DNA of 64,000 nt from Heloderma charlesbogerti (GCA_026122225.1 JANEZZ010001901.1:62001-126000); one strand, 5' to 3'. Shown: positions 11,301 to 22,626, numbered from the stretch's first letter. Notes: generated by a model from the sequence alone, not told the origin. Program-made: numbers and translations.

Positions 11301-12779
11301 TAGTGCTCAAAACGGCTTGTGTGCACGCACACACAAGAATATATATTCTTGTTTGAATGATGTCAGAACCGTAAGATGAACAAAGTTAGATGTAGTAGGA
11401 CTGCAGCTTTGCTTTTGTTTTTAAACTGGCCCTGCTTCTGTGCCTTCAATAGCGGTCTGGTGTACTGAAATGTAGGTGATGAAACTTTTCCTGGCAGGGT
11501 TAAAATGATGGAGAAAACTTCATTTTCTTAATTTCTGTACATCAGGCTGTTAAAGTGTGTAGAAATAGTCAGTGCTGTTGTTTTTAAAACAGGCCTTTGA
11601 CCCCTCTAGAAAATCAACCAAACAAACAAATAAATAATCCCCCCCCCTCCCACCACCTATCTTCGAAATGTTCCAAAGTTTTCATGGAAATGTCAAGCAC
11701 ATCCAGTCAACTGGCTTTTTCTGTTGCTGTTAAACCAAGGGTTCTGTCAGGTTCAACTAGCTAATGAAGAAAAATGTTCTAAAATGTGATTTCAAGGGAA
11801 GCAAATCAAGCAAATGCAACAATAACAAAAACAAATAAACTCAAGCTATTTTTCAGAAGTCAAATTTACCTTCAGAATGCAAATTAAAAAACAACAACCA
11901 CAAAACATCTAAAATCTTCACTTGAGAATGTACAAAAAATCATAAAGAATTGCTTTACATGGTTTTATAGTTGATTTAACATTGAACAGTTAAGATTGAA
12001 AGCAAGGAATCTAGAATATTAACAATGAATAATAAATTACAGTTCTAAAATAAAAAAGAGGAAAGCAATAACCATCAATATGTCTAAAAACATCCCCATT
12101 TTAACTACAATATCTTCTCCACTTTCTCATTAGGGGGAAGAACAATGATGAAAATTCTTAAAAACCTGATTTATGTACTCCCTTGCTAAATATGGATAGT
12201 GCTAAACATCCTCTGTCCAATGAAAATGTACGAAAGTAGGGGGTGTTGTTAGCTACTAGAAAAACTATTCCATCACCAATTGATATATCTATACGAGAGA
12301 AGGCGTTTTTGTGTTTTTGTGGACATATGACAAGGGTGAATGGGAAGGAGAGTTCCATGTTGCAAAGTTTCTGTAGATAGCAAGAAGTGGAAAAGGGTAC
12401 AGTAAATGAATGTGTTTCTCAAAATATTGGCTCACTGATCCTTTACTTGCGTTCAGTACTAGTCTCTTTTGCGTCTGGCTATCCGTTATTGCTGGAAACA
12501 GTGTGTTGGACCTAAGCCTGAGACAGCAAGGCAATTCTTATAAGAAGTCCTAAAGGCCATGTATAAGGCTCCTGAAATAAGCCACCTGATTTGTTTCTTA
12601 TTTTCTCTTTTTCTTTTATCCGTGAGACCTGAATTCCAGTTCTATATTGTGATGGCAAGCTGATGGTCTTCAAGAACAGGTTATGAATGTGTTGGTTATA
12701 TTTGTACACAAACAGTAACACTGTATTCCAACTGTTTTGCAAGGCTTAGTTTTTCCTAACTATCATGTTTGTTCATTTG

Positions 12780-12813
12780 TTTAATATACAGGCCAATCCA
12801 CAAATTGTTTAAT
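12780..12813 (-). promoter_or_regulatory. Candidate poly(A) signals for XIRP1
   Basis: Two ATTAAA hexamers on the minus strand (12785-12780 and 12813-12808) lie about 135-165 nt past the XIRP1 stop codon. No AATAAA was seen between them and the stop. The low-complexity AT-rich DNA further down (11,600-12,150) could instead be a longer 3' untranslated region. Confidence 0.25.
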
Positions 12814-12947
12814 CTTGAATACACTGGGTTTAAGTCAGATGAGTCCTTTTAAAATCAACAGATTGAACTGGCTTAAGTCTGAGTACTCTGCATTAACTAG
12901 TTTGTAGACTGCTGGCGTAGTTGTTACCCTCTGCCAAGAAAATCCAT

Positions 12948-15900
12948 CTATTTCTTTGCTGGCTTGGAGTTGCTAAAAGTGACAAAGACCACTCCTGTAT
13001 CCTGGTGCCCACCATTGGACTGGAAGTCTGCTGGGCTGTTGAGGTATCTACGAAGGATTGGAGATGCAGTCACCTCATATCTGGTAGGGCAGGAAGCCAT
13101 ATCGCATGTGGAAGAGGTTTGAGTCTCTGACTGTTTGGTGACAGTAGTGGATGAAGTGATTATTTTGTTTCCAAACTTGTCCACCTCCTCGTACTGCTCA
13201 GTCACGGTTCTGGTAGCTCCATAGAGCTTGGATCCATCAGGGCTTGTCTGAAGTTCTAGTATGCTTTTCTGCCTCCTTGGATTTGATGGGCTTAGAGCAC
13301 TCAAAGAAACTTTGGACAATGTGTCCCGATCCTTATCGCTGTTGCTGCCAGTGTGATGATGGAGTTGCTCAGGACTGCTGAGATGTTGTTGCTTAATTAA
13401 ACTTGCTCCTTTCTTCATCTGAATGAGCTCCTCCTGTTCACCTTCACAGAAGGCCAAGTTGCAGCCGTCGGACCTCACTGATTTGCGCGGCAATGTGCTA
13501 AAAATGTCCTGAGCGAGTGTTTCCCTTTCTGTTGTAATTTCATTGTAATTGGATGAGGGAGAGTGTGCCATTTTGGGTGATTCTGCAGTTTTCCGTGCAG
13601 CAGACTGAATGGAGATGTAGGAAGGAGAAGGAGAGCTTGCTCGGGGCTGAATGATGTGGGGAACCTCCAGCTCTACTTTGGGCATCTCTTGCTTTTCTTG
13701 CTCCCTTTCACCTTCCCAGGATGAGTTCTGCATTCCTCTCTCTTGTTTGGCTTTGCTGGAGACAATGCTGATTTTGCGAATGTTGTTGCCGGCAGCAAAG
13801 CTCTGAGAATTCCCAAGAGACTCCTTGAGAAGTCCTGAGAGTCCGGCTATGTCTGATTCAGATTTCAGGCTAGAAATGGAACACAGAGCTTTCCTGATGG
13901 CCTCTTCAATGTCCAGAAGTCTGCTCAGTGTCTGTTCTTTTAAGTGGATGATCTCAGCACTTGCTCTCTCTAGATCTTCAAAAGCTAACTCAACAGAGGA
14001 AACACTGTCCGAATCTTCCTTTACTTCCTTCATCTGCTCAGCCTTTTCTATTGTGGGCTGCTTCGTTTGGTGAATCTTGTGATGCACCACCCAATCAGGG
14101 ACATTCTCAAACAAGCTTCTCAAGGCTTTCACATCCACCTTAGAGGTTTCCTCCTCAAACTCCTTCACGCGGGTTAGAATTTCCTGGAGCGCCTCCTGCC
14201 TTCGCAGGTTCTCAAATATCTCCATGGCTTCCTTGACATTGCCTTTCATGATCTCCTCCTTGTGGACAGACAGTCTCTTGCGACGTTCATCTTCGGTTTC
14301 TCTGCAGTTTTTTTCCCGCATGACCACCACCTGCTTCTCCTTCTCTGTGTTTTGTTCAGTCTTCATTTCTGGGCCTCTTGACCCCTTGCTGTTCATAAAT
14401 TGATGCCCTTTAAAGAACTGCTTTGATTGTAAAGATGAAGATGCTGAAACAGCAGCTTCTGAGATCTCTTTTTGTGTTTTTGGACTTGTTCTCAGGTTAT
14501 CCTTTGAACCTGAAGATCCAGGTGAGCCAATACTTTCTGTCTCTGATGATGAGGCATGTGTTGTGACCGTTCCTTTCCTCAGAATATTGGCGTGGCACTT
14601 TGCAGAGAGATATGCCTTCCTCTGACCTTCCAGGTTAGCAAGACATGTTTGGCTTCCAAGAGACAAAAGAGAGTCTTGCCCACCAGGCAATCCACATCTG
14701 TTTTCTTGTTGGCATGGGAATCCTTGGATTTCCATAGTTGGATGGCAGTTCCCTCCTTCACAGCCAGCCAATCCATTTTTTATTGCCTCTGATGAAGGCT
14801 TGTGGTCAGCCCCTTCCACTTTGCTCTTCTCTTCCTTCTTTGCCTTATACTTTTCTTCTGCTACTTGCAGAGGCGTCTTGACCATCTCTTTTATTGCTGT
14901 TTTCTCAGAATGAATGTCCTCAACAGTCATTGCCGCAAGCGACGGAGGCACAGGGAAGCCTGTTGGATGCTGTCTACATGCAGATTGCTCCCGTACCTCA
15001 GTCCCACAAGATGCGCACGCTTGGTTTGCAATGGGCAAAGTCTTTGGTTTGTTGTGCTCAACTGCGGCTGGAGTTTTGGAAGGGAATGGAGGGGGTGCTG
15101 CCTTTCCTGATGGCCCTTTGTTACAGCCAGTTGGGTGGTGGGGAAGTGCTTCCTTCAAAAGGAACTCTGGTTTGGGAGGTGGAACAGGTTTCTTCCTGGG
15201 TGGGGCAATAATGTCTGGCTTGGGGGGAAGTTGCGGCTTCTCTACAAGCCTCTGATCACTTGGTTTGGCAGGGGCAGGCAGCAGAATCTTAGGAACGGGT
15301 GGTTGTACAGGTGAGGAACACCCTACAGCATCAGCGTCTCTCTCTTTGGTTGAGGACGAGTGGCCTCCGGTTCTCATCACTGAAGCTGGAGGAGGAGGGG
15401 GAAAATCATTAAGAGCTTGTGAGTCTGTAGCCGCTACAGCAGCTGCCTGGTCACTAACAGACTGAGCCTCGTTTTTCTTTCTACACACGGAATAGGACTG
15501 CCCTGCATTCCTGTATATCATAGCTGCTTTAAAATCTCCTTTGGAGACATTAACGTTAGACTTTTCCAGGGACTCGAGCGTGGCTTTTAAGTTGCCACGG
15601 ACAACATCCTCTTTCTCTACTTGCCTCTGTTCTGTTGCGGCACTCTGCAGGGCTCTGATAGCTGTCTTTACATCTCCTCCAACTATAGCATCTTGCTCTC
15701 GTTCTTCTGGAACGGAGTGCTCTTTGTAATCGGACTCAATAAATGGATTTACATAGGACTTCACTGGCTTGGCAGCATAAAGGCCGTCCTTAATACTAAG
15801 ATCTGCACTAGGCATGAGGCGGCCATCTTGGCAGGCTGCAAATGGCAGCACGCCTCCCTGTACATCCTCGGAAGCACTGACCTTTGCAAGTGATGCCGTG

Positions 15901-18900
15901 CTCTTCTGAGACACGTGTGCATGGGACTTCTGGGAGGTCTCCTGCACTCTGATGAAGGTGACGTTGCTAGCTTGCTGTTGCTTGGTAGCTACACAGCCTT
16001 TTTTGTGTGCTGTGGATTGCATGGTCACTGCTGGGGGCTGTGCAGTGGTGGTGGTGAGCTGAATATCTTCTGTCGGCTTTTGCAGCTTGCTCTGGACTTG
16101 GTGCTGGAGGCTTTTAGCCTCTGCTGTGGCTAGTCTTAGACTCTGCATTGCTGCTTGGAGATCACTCCCGGGAGACTGCATTTTGGGTTGTGCTGTCATC
16201 TGGTTGATTCTCCCTACTGTGGAACAGTGGGAAGCTCTGGGCTTATCATCCTTCTGATCTGACACTTTGGTGGAGTCTGTTCCTTTCTTTTTATCTTTCG
16301 GGATTATTTCTTCTCTCACTACCCTGTTGCTACCGTTCTGTGCCTTTTGCACTGCCCGGATGTCTAATTTAACATTCCCAGCAACTACATTTTCTTTGGC
16401 TATCATTGGGGGTGGAGATTGCACAAGACAATGTGGAGTAGGTCCTGGGACACTCTCATGCATTGGCCCCCTTTCTAACGAACCTTCTTTGCTCTCACAC
16501 AAGAACACTCGCTTAGCCCCACTGCTAGCCCCTAGTATCACATCAGCTGTTGTGACCACTTTTTCCTCCTGTACCTTGGCAGGTACCGCAACCTCTTGCA
16601 CAGTTTTTAGTGGCTCCTCTTTTGCTTGGGAGGAAACTAGGGATTCTATCTCTGACTCCCTTTGGAGGTTCTTTAAGTAGTCGAGGTCTCCTTTCTCAAT
16701 GCAGCTGGTGTACAACTGGACGTTGCCTCTTTCGTTGTCCTCTCGTCTGATAGTTGCTGTTGCCCTGTGCTCTTGTGAAGAAGCCAGCAGGTTCCCAATC
16801 GTCGACTTTACATCACCCTTAACGAATCCGTGCTGCTGGGCAACACAACGAAGAGAATAGAAAGTCATCTTTACTGTTCCTGTCTCTGTCTCCTGCATAC
16901 TTATTCCTTTCTTGACTGAGGCATCTTCTTGACTAAGAAATTCCTGGAGAGTCTTCGCCACATCGTCCCTCAAGTCCTCTTTTCTTTTCTCTGCTTTGCT
17001 AGGGTCCAACAGCTGAACTGGACTGATTTTTATATTTCCATTCTCCTCTTCCTGCACCAACACCCCCTGGGCCTCCACATTGGTCCTCTGAAGTATCTGC
17101 AACAAGATCCTTTGCAAATTGCCTCCCATGACCTCTTCCTTTTGGATTTCTGGGGCTCCTTGGCTACTGAGTTGATATTTTGCCATCTTGACACTCTCGG
17201 TATCATTGGCTTCAATAAGGATGCCACTGTGTTGGATGACCAGATGGGAGAAGAGAACTTCCAAAGTGTATGTTATTGTTCTCTTTTTTACTTCCATTTC
17301 TGTGCAGTATTGAGAAGTGCTGAGTTTATCCAGAGGAGTGCTTTCAAACAACCATGTTGTGCTCTTGACGTTGGCCTGAGGAACCACCTCCAGGGGCTCA
17401 GCACTTGCAGAAGCCTCTGTGTCTTTGAGGCTGTCCATGGGCTGGGTCTCAAACAGCCAAGTGCAGCGCTTCACATCTCCTTTATGGATATTCTCTCTCT
17501 GTACAGTGCTCAGGTTGGAGGTGCTTTCAGATTCTCCTTTCAAGGAGTCAATAGGCTGGTTTTCAAAAAGCCAAGTGGATGTTCTTACATCCCCTCGCTG
17601 AACATCACTGACGCTAACCATCCTCACATACTTCTTTTGATTCAGTTGCTCTGACTCAAAGAGTTGCTTATTGGAGCGGACATCTCCCTTCTGCACATCA
17701 TCAACAGTCCTCAAGACTGGCCTCTTTTCATCAGCGATGGAATCTAGAGGCTCTGTTTCAAACCTCCATCTGGCCGCTTGGACATCACCCTTCTTGAAAT
17801 CCTCTTGGGTAACAGCCCTGATCACAAACACCTCTTCATTCTTCTTTATCTGATCCAAGGGTTTGGTCTCGAACTGCCATCGGGCACCTTTCACATCACC
17901 TTTCATGATTTCGTCCTTCTTCACAGACGTGACTTCGTGATAGCCTCCATCTTTGTCCTGGATGGCATACAGGGGCTGGGTTTCAAACAGCATGGTGCAG
18001 GATTTGACATCGGCTTTGTTCATCGTCTCTTCCTGGATTTTCTCAATTTGCATCTCATTCTCCTTGTCATGTATCTGACCTAGAGAGTAGGTTTCGAAAA
18101 CGAATCTTTTGCCTCCAACATCTCCACCTTGGATGTCCTTTTCAGGGGGCATCTCTTGAATACCCTCCATGCTGCTTTTCAAGGTGTCCATGGGACAGTT
18201 TTCAAAGAGCCAGGTAAACTTGTGCACTGCCCCTGCTTCAATATTTCCATCTGTTGGGATATCAGTTTTGTTTGTGGCTTTACTTGTTTTATCAACTGAA
18301 CCCAAGGGCTTGGCTTCAAAAAACTCCTTCACCCTGGACACTTCTCCAGACTGTATTTCCACACGACTGGAGTACCTGATTATTTTCTTTGAATCAACAT
18401 CACCAGTGATATTATTGATTAAGGGTTCTGTCTCAAATAGGTGTCTGACTGTTTTCACATCTACCCCGTGTAATTCGTCTGGGCAGTAGGCCTTGCTGAC
18501 CTGCAAATATTGCTCTTCCTGGCCTTTCAGGGAATCCAAGGGCTGCGTTTCAAACATCCACGTGCATGACTTAACATCAGTGTGTGGCATGGATTCTTCA
18601 CTGTCCTGCTTCTTCCCATCTTTTTCATATAGGGCACCAATTGGATGTGTCTCAAACAACCACCTGCAGGTCTTCACATCACCCCCTTGGGGAACATCTC
18701 CTTTCTCTAATACTTTCTGTTGCTCTTGGTTCATTTGGCTGTGGATGACATTGATGGGTTGCGTTTCAAAGAGCCACTTGGCTGTCTTGACATCCCCAGC
18801 CACCACTTCCTGCTTAGTGACACCCCTGATAATATCCACTTTTTGGGTACTATCATCAAACTGATCCAAAGGCTTGGTCTCGAACATCCATTTGTAGTTC

Positions 18901-20576
18901 TTAACATCTCCGCCAGTAACTTCCTCTTCTCTGCTCACAGAAGTGACTTTGTGGAAATTGCCAAAGCAGTCCTTGATGGCATACAAAGGTGTTGTCTCAA
19001 ACAGGAACTGATTGGCTTTAATGTTCCTGGGTGGTGTTTCCTCTCCTTCCTTGACAGCCTCCTCAGTGCTCACTTGTCTAATGCTATCTAAAGGGAGTGT
19101 CTCAAAGAGACTCTTGAAGGCTTTCACATCCCCTTTCTCCACCTCTTGTATGTTAGTGGTCGAGAAGTCTTCAGGGGGAGATTTGGAGATGCTGCCCAAA
19201 GGGCAAGTCTCAAAGACATGCTTCGTTTGTTTCACAGCTCCTTTCTCCTCATCTGAAAGCTCTATTTTCTTTAGATGCCCCACTTCAAAATTGTCCTTCA
19301 GCAATTCCATGGGTTGGGTTTCAAACAACCAGAGGGTTGATTTTACATCTCCTTTGATAACTTCTTCTTTGGCTGGGATGCTGTCAGAGGCTTCTCCTTT
19401 CAGAGTGTCAAGAGGCTGAGTCTCAAAAAGCAGGCACTGCTTACTGACATCGGCCCCTTGGATAAGATCTGGAGATGCCTGGAAGTCTGCTTCCTCCACA
19501 GTAAGCTCTCTTATGGCATCTAGGGGCTGAGTTTCAAACAGCCATTTCGCTCCACTGACGTTTCCCCTTGCTGCCTCCTCTAGCGATATCCCTCGGATGA
19601 CTTGCACTTTGGACGTATCCTTGTTGATGGTGTCCAGAGGCTGGGTTTCAAAGAGCCAACGGGCTGTCTTCACTGCATTGCTCTGTATTTCTTCTCGGCA
19701 GACAGATTTGATCTCATGGATGTTCCCTGTTTTGTCTCTGATCGCACAGAGGGGCTCTGTTTGGAAGAGCTTGATGGTTTTCTTGACATCGCCTTTGAGT
19801 TCTTGGATTTCTGACTTGAGTTGCAAGATGCTCTGCTCCTCCACCGAACTGCAGCGGCCCAAGGCATCTAAAGAATGGGTTTCAAAAAGCTGGGCAGCCC
19901 CTTTCACGTCCCCTCTCTGAACAGGCTCTTTGAGGACTGCCTCTTGTAACTCAGTTTCATCCAAATACATTTTGTTCAAAGAGTCTAGTGGCTGGGTTTC
20001 AAATAACCACCTAGCCGTGTGCACGTCATCTTTGGTGTGTTCTTTCTCAGATGCCTTGGCTGAAGCAAGCAGCCTCTCCCCATTGGTTGGCTGGCTTTCA
20101 AACCTCATGGATCTATTCTTCACATCTCCACTTGGGATGTTTTCCTCCTCGGTGAGCTTTTTGGCAGCTTGATGTTCTCCAATGGAGTCCAGTGTCCAGT
20201 TCTCAAAGATCCAGCGCATGGATTGAACCTCCCCTGGAAGCACCGCATCTAGATTCACTGCGGCCTGTGCATTGGGGTCATCTGTGCTCAGCATCTCTGC
20301 CAGATCCTCCGTCACAGCCTCTTCCAAATTTTTCCTGAGCTCTGGATGCATGTGGCGGTAGAGCCGCTTCAGCTCATTCACTTGACGCTGCTGATAGAAC
20401 TTGGAGAAGGATTCCTTAGGAGGAGGTAGAGGCAGTGGGTTGGAATCCTGGTTCCCAGTCACTGAAGCTGGGGCTGGAGCAGAATCCTGAGGGGGAGGAG
20501 GAGGGGATGGTGGCAAGTCCTCATCTGCCTTTTTGATGTTGGCTTTAGAGGACGTTTCATTCTGAGCTTCTGCCAT
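12948..20576 (-). CDS. XIRP1: XIRP1, Xin actin-binding repeat protein 1 (giant exon)
   Basis: A 2,542-residue ORF in one exon. ATG at 20576 is preceded by an acceptor-like TTTCCTTAG|AG, as expected if leader exons are non-coding. The N-terminus has a proline run and LPLPPPKESFSKFYQQRQ, then YRHMHPELRKNL, both hallmarks of XIRP1. Residues of about 100-1,110 hold 27 Xin repeats by my count, of the form GDVKTARWLFETQPLD; these bind and stabilise F-actin. Human XIRP1 has fewer; chicken Xin is of similar total length. Later come an FPPPPP EVH1 (Mena/VASP) ligand near residue 1,725 and PPKPD/PPPKPE SH3 ligands near 1,760-1,805. A charged helical stretch lies near 1,900. The conserved C-terminus reads EQYEEVDKFGNKIITSSTT. 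Xin localises to intercalated discs and myotendinous junctions. The reading frame is intact. Confidence 0.97.
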   Translation of the reverse strand: MAEAQNETSSKANIKKADEDLPPSPPPPPQDSAPAPASVTGNQDSNPLPLPPPKESFSKFYQQRQVNELKRLYRHMHPELRKNLEEAVTEDLAEMLSTDDPNAQAAVNLDAVLPGEVQSMRWIFENWTLDSIGEHQAAKKLTEEENIPSGDVKNRSMRFESQPTNGERLLASAKASEKEHTKDDVHTARWLFETQPLDSLNKMYLDETELQEAVLKEPVQRGDVKGAAQLFETHSLDALGRCSSVEEQSILQLKSEIQELKGDVKKTIKLFQTEPLCAIRDKTGNIHEIKSVCREEIQSNAVKTARWLFETQPLDTINKDTSKVQVIRGISLEEAARGNVSGAKWLFETQPLDAIRELTVEEADFQASPDLIQGADVSKQCLLFETQPLDTLKGEASDSIPAKEEVIKGDVKSTLWLFETQPMELLKDNFEVGHLKKIELSDEEKGAVKQTKHVFETCPLGSISKSPPEDFSTTNIQEVEKGDVKAFKSLFETLPLDSIRQVSTEEAVKEGEETPPRNIKANQFLFETTPLYAIKDCFGNFHKVTSVSREEEVTGGDVKNYKWMFETKPLDQFDDSTQKVDIIRGVTKQEVVAGDVKTAKWLFETQPINVIHSQMNQEQQKVLEKGDVPQGGDVKTCRWLFETHPIGALYEKDGKKQDSEESMPHTDVKSCTWMFETQPLDSLKGQEEQYLQVSKAYCPDELHGVDVKTVRHLFETEPLINNITGDVDSKKIIRYSSRVEIQSGEVSRVKEFFEAKPLGSVDKTSKATNKTDIPTDGNIEAGAVHKFTWLFENCPMDTLKSSMEGIQEMPPEKDIQGGDVGGKRFVFETYSLGQIHDKENEMQIEKIQEETMNKADVKSCTMLFETQPLYAIQDKDGGYHEVTSVKKDEIMKGDVKGARWQFETKPLDQIKKNEEVFVIRAVTQEDFKKGDVQAARWRFETEPLDSIADEKRPVLRTVDDVQKGDVRSNKQLFESEQLNQKKYVRMVSVSDVQRGDVRTSTWLFENQPIDSLKGESESTSNLSTVQRENIHKGDVKRCTWLFETQPMDSLKDTEASASAEPLEVVPQANVKSTTWLFESTPLDKLSTSQYCTEMEVKKRTITYTLEVLFSHLVIQHSGILIEANDTESVKMAKYQLSSQGAPEIQKEEVMGGNLQRILLQILQRTNVEAQGVLVQEEENGNIKISPVQLLDPSKAEKRKEDLRDDVAKTLQEFLSQEDASVKKGISMQETETGTVKMTFYSLRCVAQQHGFVKGDVKSTIGNLLASSQEHRATATIRREDNERGNVQLYTSCIEKGDLDYLKNLQRESEIESLVSSQAKEEPLKTVQEVAVPAKVQEEKVVTTADVILGASSGAKRVFLCESKEGSLERGPMHESVPGPTPHCLVQSPPPMIAKENVVAGNVKLDIRAVQKAQNGSNRVVREEIIPKDKKKGTDSTKVSDQKDDKPRASHCSTVGRINQMTAQPKMQSPGSDLQAAMQSLRLATAEAKSLQHQVQSKLQKPTEDIQLTTTTAQPPAVTMQSTAHKKGCVATKQQQASNVTFIRVQETSQKSHAHVSQKSTASLAKVSASEDVQGGVLPFAACQDGRLMPSADLSIKDGLYAAKPVKSYVNPFIESDYKEHSVPEEREQDAIVGGDVKTAIRALQSAATEQRQVEKEDVVRGNLKATLESLEKSNVNVSKGDFKAAMIYRNAGQSYSVCRKKNEAQSVSDQAAAVAATDSQALNDFPPPPPASVMRTGGHSSSTKERDADAVGCSSPVQPPVPKILLPAPAKPSDQRLVEKPQLPPKPDIIAPPRKKPVPPPKPEFLLKEALPHHPTGCNKGPSGKAAPPPFPSKTPAAVEHNKPKTLPIANQACASCGTEVREQSACRQHPTGFPVPPSLAAMTVEDIHSEKTAIKEMVKTPLQVAEEKYKAKKEEKSKVEGADHKPSSEAIKNGLAGCEGGNCHPTMEIQGFPCQQENRCGLPGGQDSLLSLGSQTCLANLEGQRKAYLSAKCHANILRKGTVTTHASSSETESIGSPGSSGSKDNLRTSPKTQKEISEAAVSASSSLQSKQFFKGHQFMNSKGSRGPEMKTEQNTEKEKQVVVMREKNCRETEDERRKRLSVHKEEIMKGNVKEAMEIFENLRRQEALQEILTRVKEFEEETSKVDVKALRSLFENVPDWVVHHKIHQTKQPTIEKAEQMKEVKEDSDSVSSVELAFEDLERASAEIIHLKEQTLSRLLDIEEAIRKALCSISSLKSESDIAGLSGLLKESLGNSQSFAAGNNIRKISIVSSKAKQERGMQNSSWEGEREQEKQEMPKVELEVPHIIQPRASSPSPSYISIQSAARKTAESPKMAHSPSSNYNEITTERETLAQDIFSTLPRKSVRSDGCNLAFCEGEQEELIQMKKGASLIKQQHLSSPEQLHHHTGSNSDKDRDTLSKVSLSALSPSNPRRQKSILELQTSPDGSKLYGATRTVTEQYEEVDKFGNKIITSSTTVTKQSETQTSSTCDMASCPTRYEVTASPILRRYLNSPADFQSNGGHQDTGVVFVTFSNSKPAKK
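13072..13076 (-). promoter_or_regulatory. Candidate internal splice donor near the XIRP1 C-terminus
   Basis: On the minus strand TATGAG|GTGACT falls exactly on a codon boundary after residue 2,501 (exon end 13074). The downstream LIM exon starts in phase 0, so use of this donor would keep frame and replace the last 41 residues with the LIM domain and its tail. The match to the donor consensus is moderate, and no transcript is available to me. Confidence 0.25.
20486..20520 (-). promoter_or_regulatory. Candidate internal splice acceptor in the XIRP1 proline run
   Basis: The codons for the proline run form a strong polypyrimidine tract ending CCCCCTCAG|GAT, with the first exon base at 20486. 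This is a codon boundary (residue 31), so phase 0. It matches the phase-0 end of the 23972-24132 exon, whereas the acceptor next to the ATG (20580-20579) would need a phase-1 upstream exon. It could therefore fuse the upstream exons to the Xin repeats in frame. Confidence 0.3.
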
Positions 20577-20578
20577 CT

Positions 20579-21180
20579 CTAAGGAAACAGTGGGTTAAAC
20601 ATCAGCATAATGTCTCCACCAGTGTGCCCATTGTTAGTGGGAAAGACCAAACCCATGCAGTAGCTTTGGTTAATGCGCATATACACCTTTTGATTCCATA
20701 CCTCCAAGGCATGCTAAGCATCCAACCACTGCAAACCCCACCACTGGCTTGTGATTAATGGTGTTAAATGCTCTCTAGTCACAGCAACATACTGCAAAAC
20801 AAACTCAGTCCAGGCACTTGTACATATTTTGGCCTCTAATTCCTATCTGCATATTTACTGATAGAGAAACAAAGGCAGCTAATGAAGCTGGTGTAAAGCT
20901 ACCAAGCATAGGTAACATTGACAGGGTATGGAGCCATGTAAGGAGAGGCAGGGAGGGCACCACTCCCACCCTACACCACGACTGAGGTGTGAGCAACAGC
21001 CACCTGTTGCTCTTGAGTGCATGCCGTCCCCTCCCCAGTGTCTGCAGGAGAGCCATGGGACATTCTTGTGCCAGCTCTACAGATGCTGACAAGAAACAGA
21101 CCTGCAACGCCGGCTGAACTGGAAGATCTTGGCCGAGGGACTTTGTGATCTGTAGCTCTTGAGATCATGTGTGCCCCTCA
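20579..21180. other. Intron or 5' flank of the giant exon, nothing recognised
   Basis: Apparently unique DNA. I see no clear MEF2 or CArG box within 600 bp upstream of the XIRP1 ATG. Confidence 0.4.
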
Positions 21181-21366
21181 GTAGGGATGGGGGGAGAAAT
21201 CTGTTCAGTAATTTTGTACTTTTGAACCTATATGTGAACCAAAATTTTGTTATCCTTTGAAATGGATTTTTGTGAGCCGCCCAGACAGGTTCGTCTATTG
21301 GGTGGTATAGAAGTGAAATGAATGTATGTATGAATGAATGAATGAATGAATAAATAAATAAAATGT
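21181..21366 (+). repeat. Retroposon end with (AATG)n tail
   Basis: TAGGGATGGGGGGAGAAATCTG at the start resembles hAT-like family A. It is followed by GAGCCGCCCAGACAGG...TATTGGGTGGTA and an (ATGA)n(ATAA)n tail. It looks like two fused repeat pieces. Confidence 0.5.
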
Positions 21367-21559
21367 GCTCAGATGTACACGTAGCGGCTGGGGTGAGGCC
21401 AGTGGGTGCAATCCCAATTCATGTATGCTCATTGTATGCACACGGTCATTTGTACAGGGCAATTACAAAATGGGATATGTATCATCTGCTGCAGCTCAAT
21501 ATAAGAGAGACCAAATTCAGAGTGTAAACGGCAATGGTTTGACAGTGTGCCTGTAATTC

Positions 21560-22060
21560 TTTTTTTTTTTTTTAATAGTTGCTTATTTAGACTTGCATCC
21601 CACCCTACCCTGAGGGCTTGGGGCAGATAATTCCACTGCCTGGGGGTGGATAATAGAATTTGGGGAGCCCTTAGGTAAGATGCTCTCAGGAGACACCTCC
21701 TCCTCTTTGCCACTGTTGTTTCCACTGTCCATTTGTTTGCCCCGCCCTCTGGGCCCATGCCATCTTCCAGGCAGAGAGGACAAGGAATGTGGAGGTTACT
21801 GCCCCTTCTTTTCATGCGTTTCACTGCTCCCTCGGTCAGAGAGGGCATGTGCACAAGCAGCAACAGCAGGAGGGAGAAGCAGCAGTGCAGCAGAGACGCC
21901 AGAGATTGCCAGCGCAACTCCCCTGATGGGCAGGGGCCTTGGCAGATGCCTGATAAAGTCGACCAGTGGTGCTTGCCCTGGGTGTGTTTGGATAACAATG
22001 GCAACCCACCCCCAGCGAAAGAGAATGCAACATTATCCAATTCAGTAAAACGTCTCAGGT
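21560..22060. other. GC-rich non-coding stretch with overlapping ORFs
   Basis: Short ORFs occur on both strands, including 203 codons on the minus strand, but no motif or splice context supports any. The composition and the wording GGGCAGGGGCCTTGGCAGATGCCTGA resemble the GGCAGGTGCCTGAC end of repeat family G. Confidence 0.35.
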
Positions 22061-22572
22061 TTTTCCCGGTTTAATCCTGGGCACCAAAGGCCAGTCATAA
22101 ATGGTAAGTATTATGGCACTTTGTAAAGTCTGACAACACTGGAATGTAGGAGGGAATTTGGGGTAGGTGGGAACCAGGACAGCCTCTTCACCTCATTCCT
22201 GTCTGGATGTGATGCGCAGATGGCACCATGAGGAGGTATTGCACATTGTTAGTGCATTTCGGAGAATGTAACGGGGTATCTATGAGAATTCCGAATTTAG
22301 ACATGCAAATCCCACACTTTTTTTGTACACTGTGAGTCAGTAAACAAGAACCTGGAACAATATATTAATAAACAAAACGTCACAAGAAAAAACAGTATAC
22401 TGCAATCCATACTGCAAAATTATTCCAGTTCCAGTGGCTTTGACGCTCATTTAAGTTCATCTGCATTAGTCGAGTTTTAATCACAAGGTTATTTTGACTG
22501 TCATCCTGAAACACACAACTGGCTGCAGAAACGGGGTTAGGCAACTGCACCCACGTTCAAACAATATCCTAC

Positions 22573-22626
22573 CTTGTTTGCTTTCGGATTACCGAGACAA
22601 TTAAAAGGGATCTTGTGTAGGAAATT
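22573..22626 (-). other. Candidate 54-nt coding exon (phase 0-0)
   Basis: A good acceptor (TTCTATGTTTCTGTCAG) and a usable donor (AACAAG|GTAGGA) bracket 54 nt that are open in phase 0 and would encode NFLHKIPFNCLGNPKANK. Its phase fits between the 23972 exon and the LIM exon. I recognise no homology, so it may be chance. Confidence 0.28.

Noticed and set aside
13825..20172. Dozens of plus-strand ORFs opposite XIRP1
   Set aside because: They are antisense shadows of a repetitive coding exon and have no motifs of their own.
20805..21168. Minus-strand ORFs just upstream of the giant exon, with a GCAG|GTCTGT donor-like site
   Set aside because: There is no convincing acceptor and no family motif; the phase could not be tied to the exon chain.
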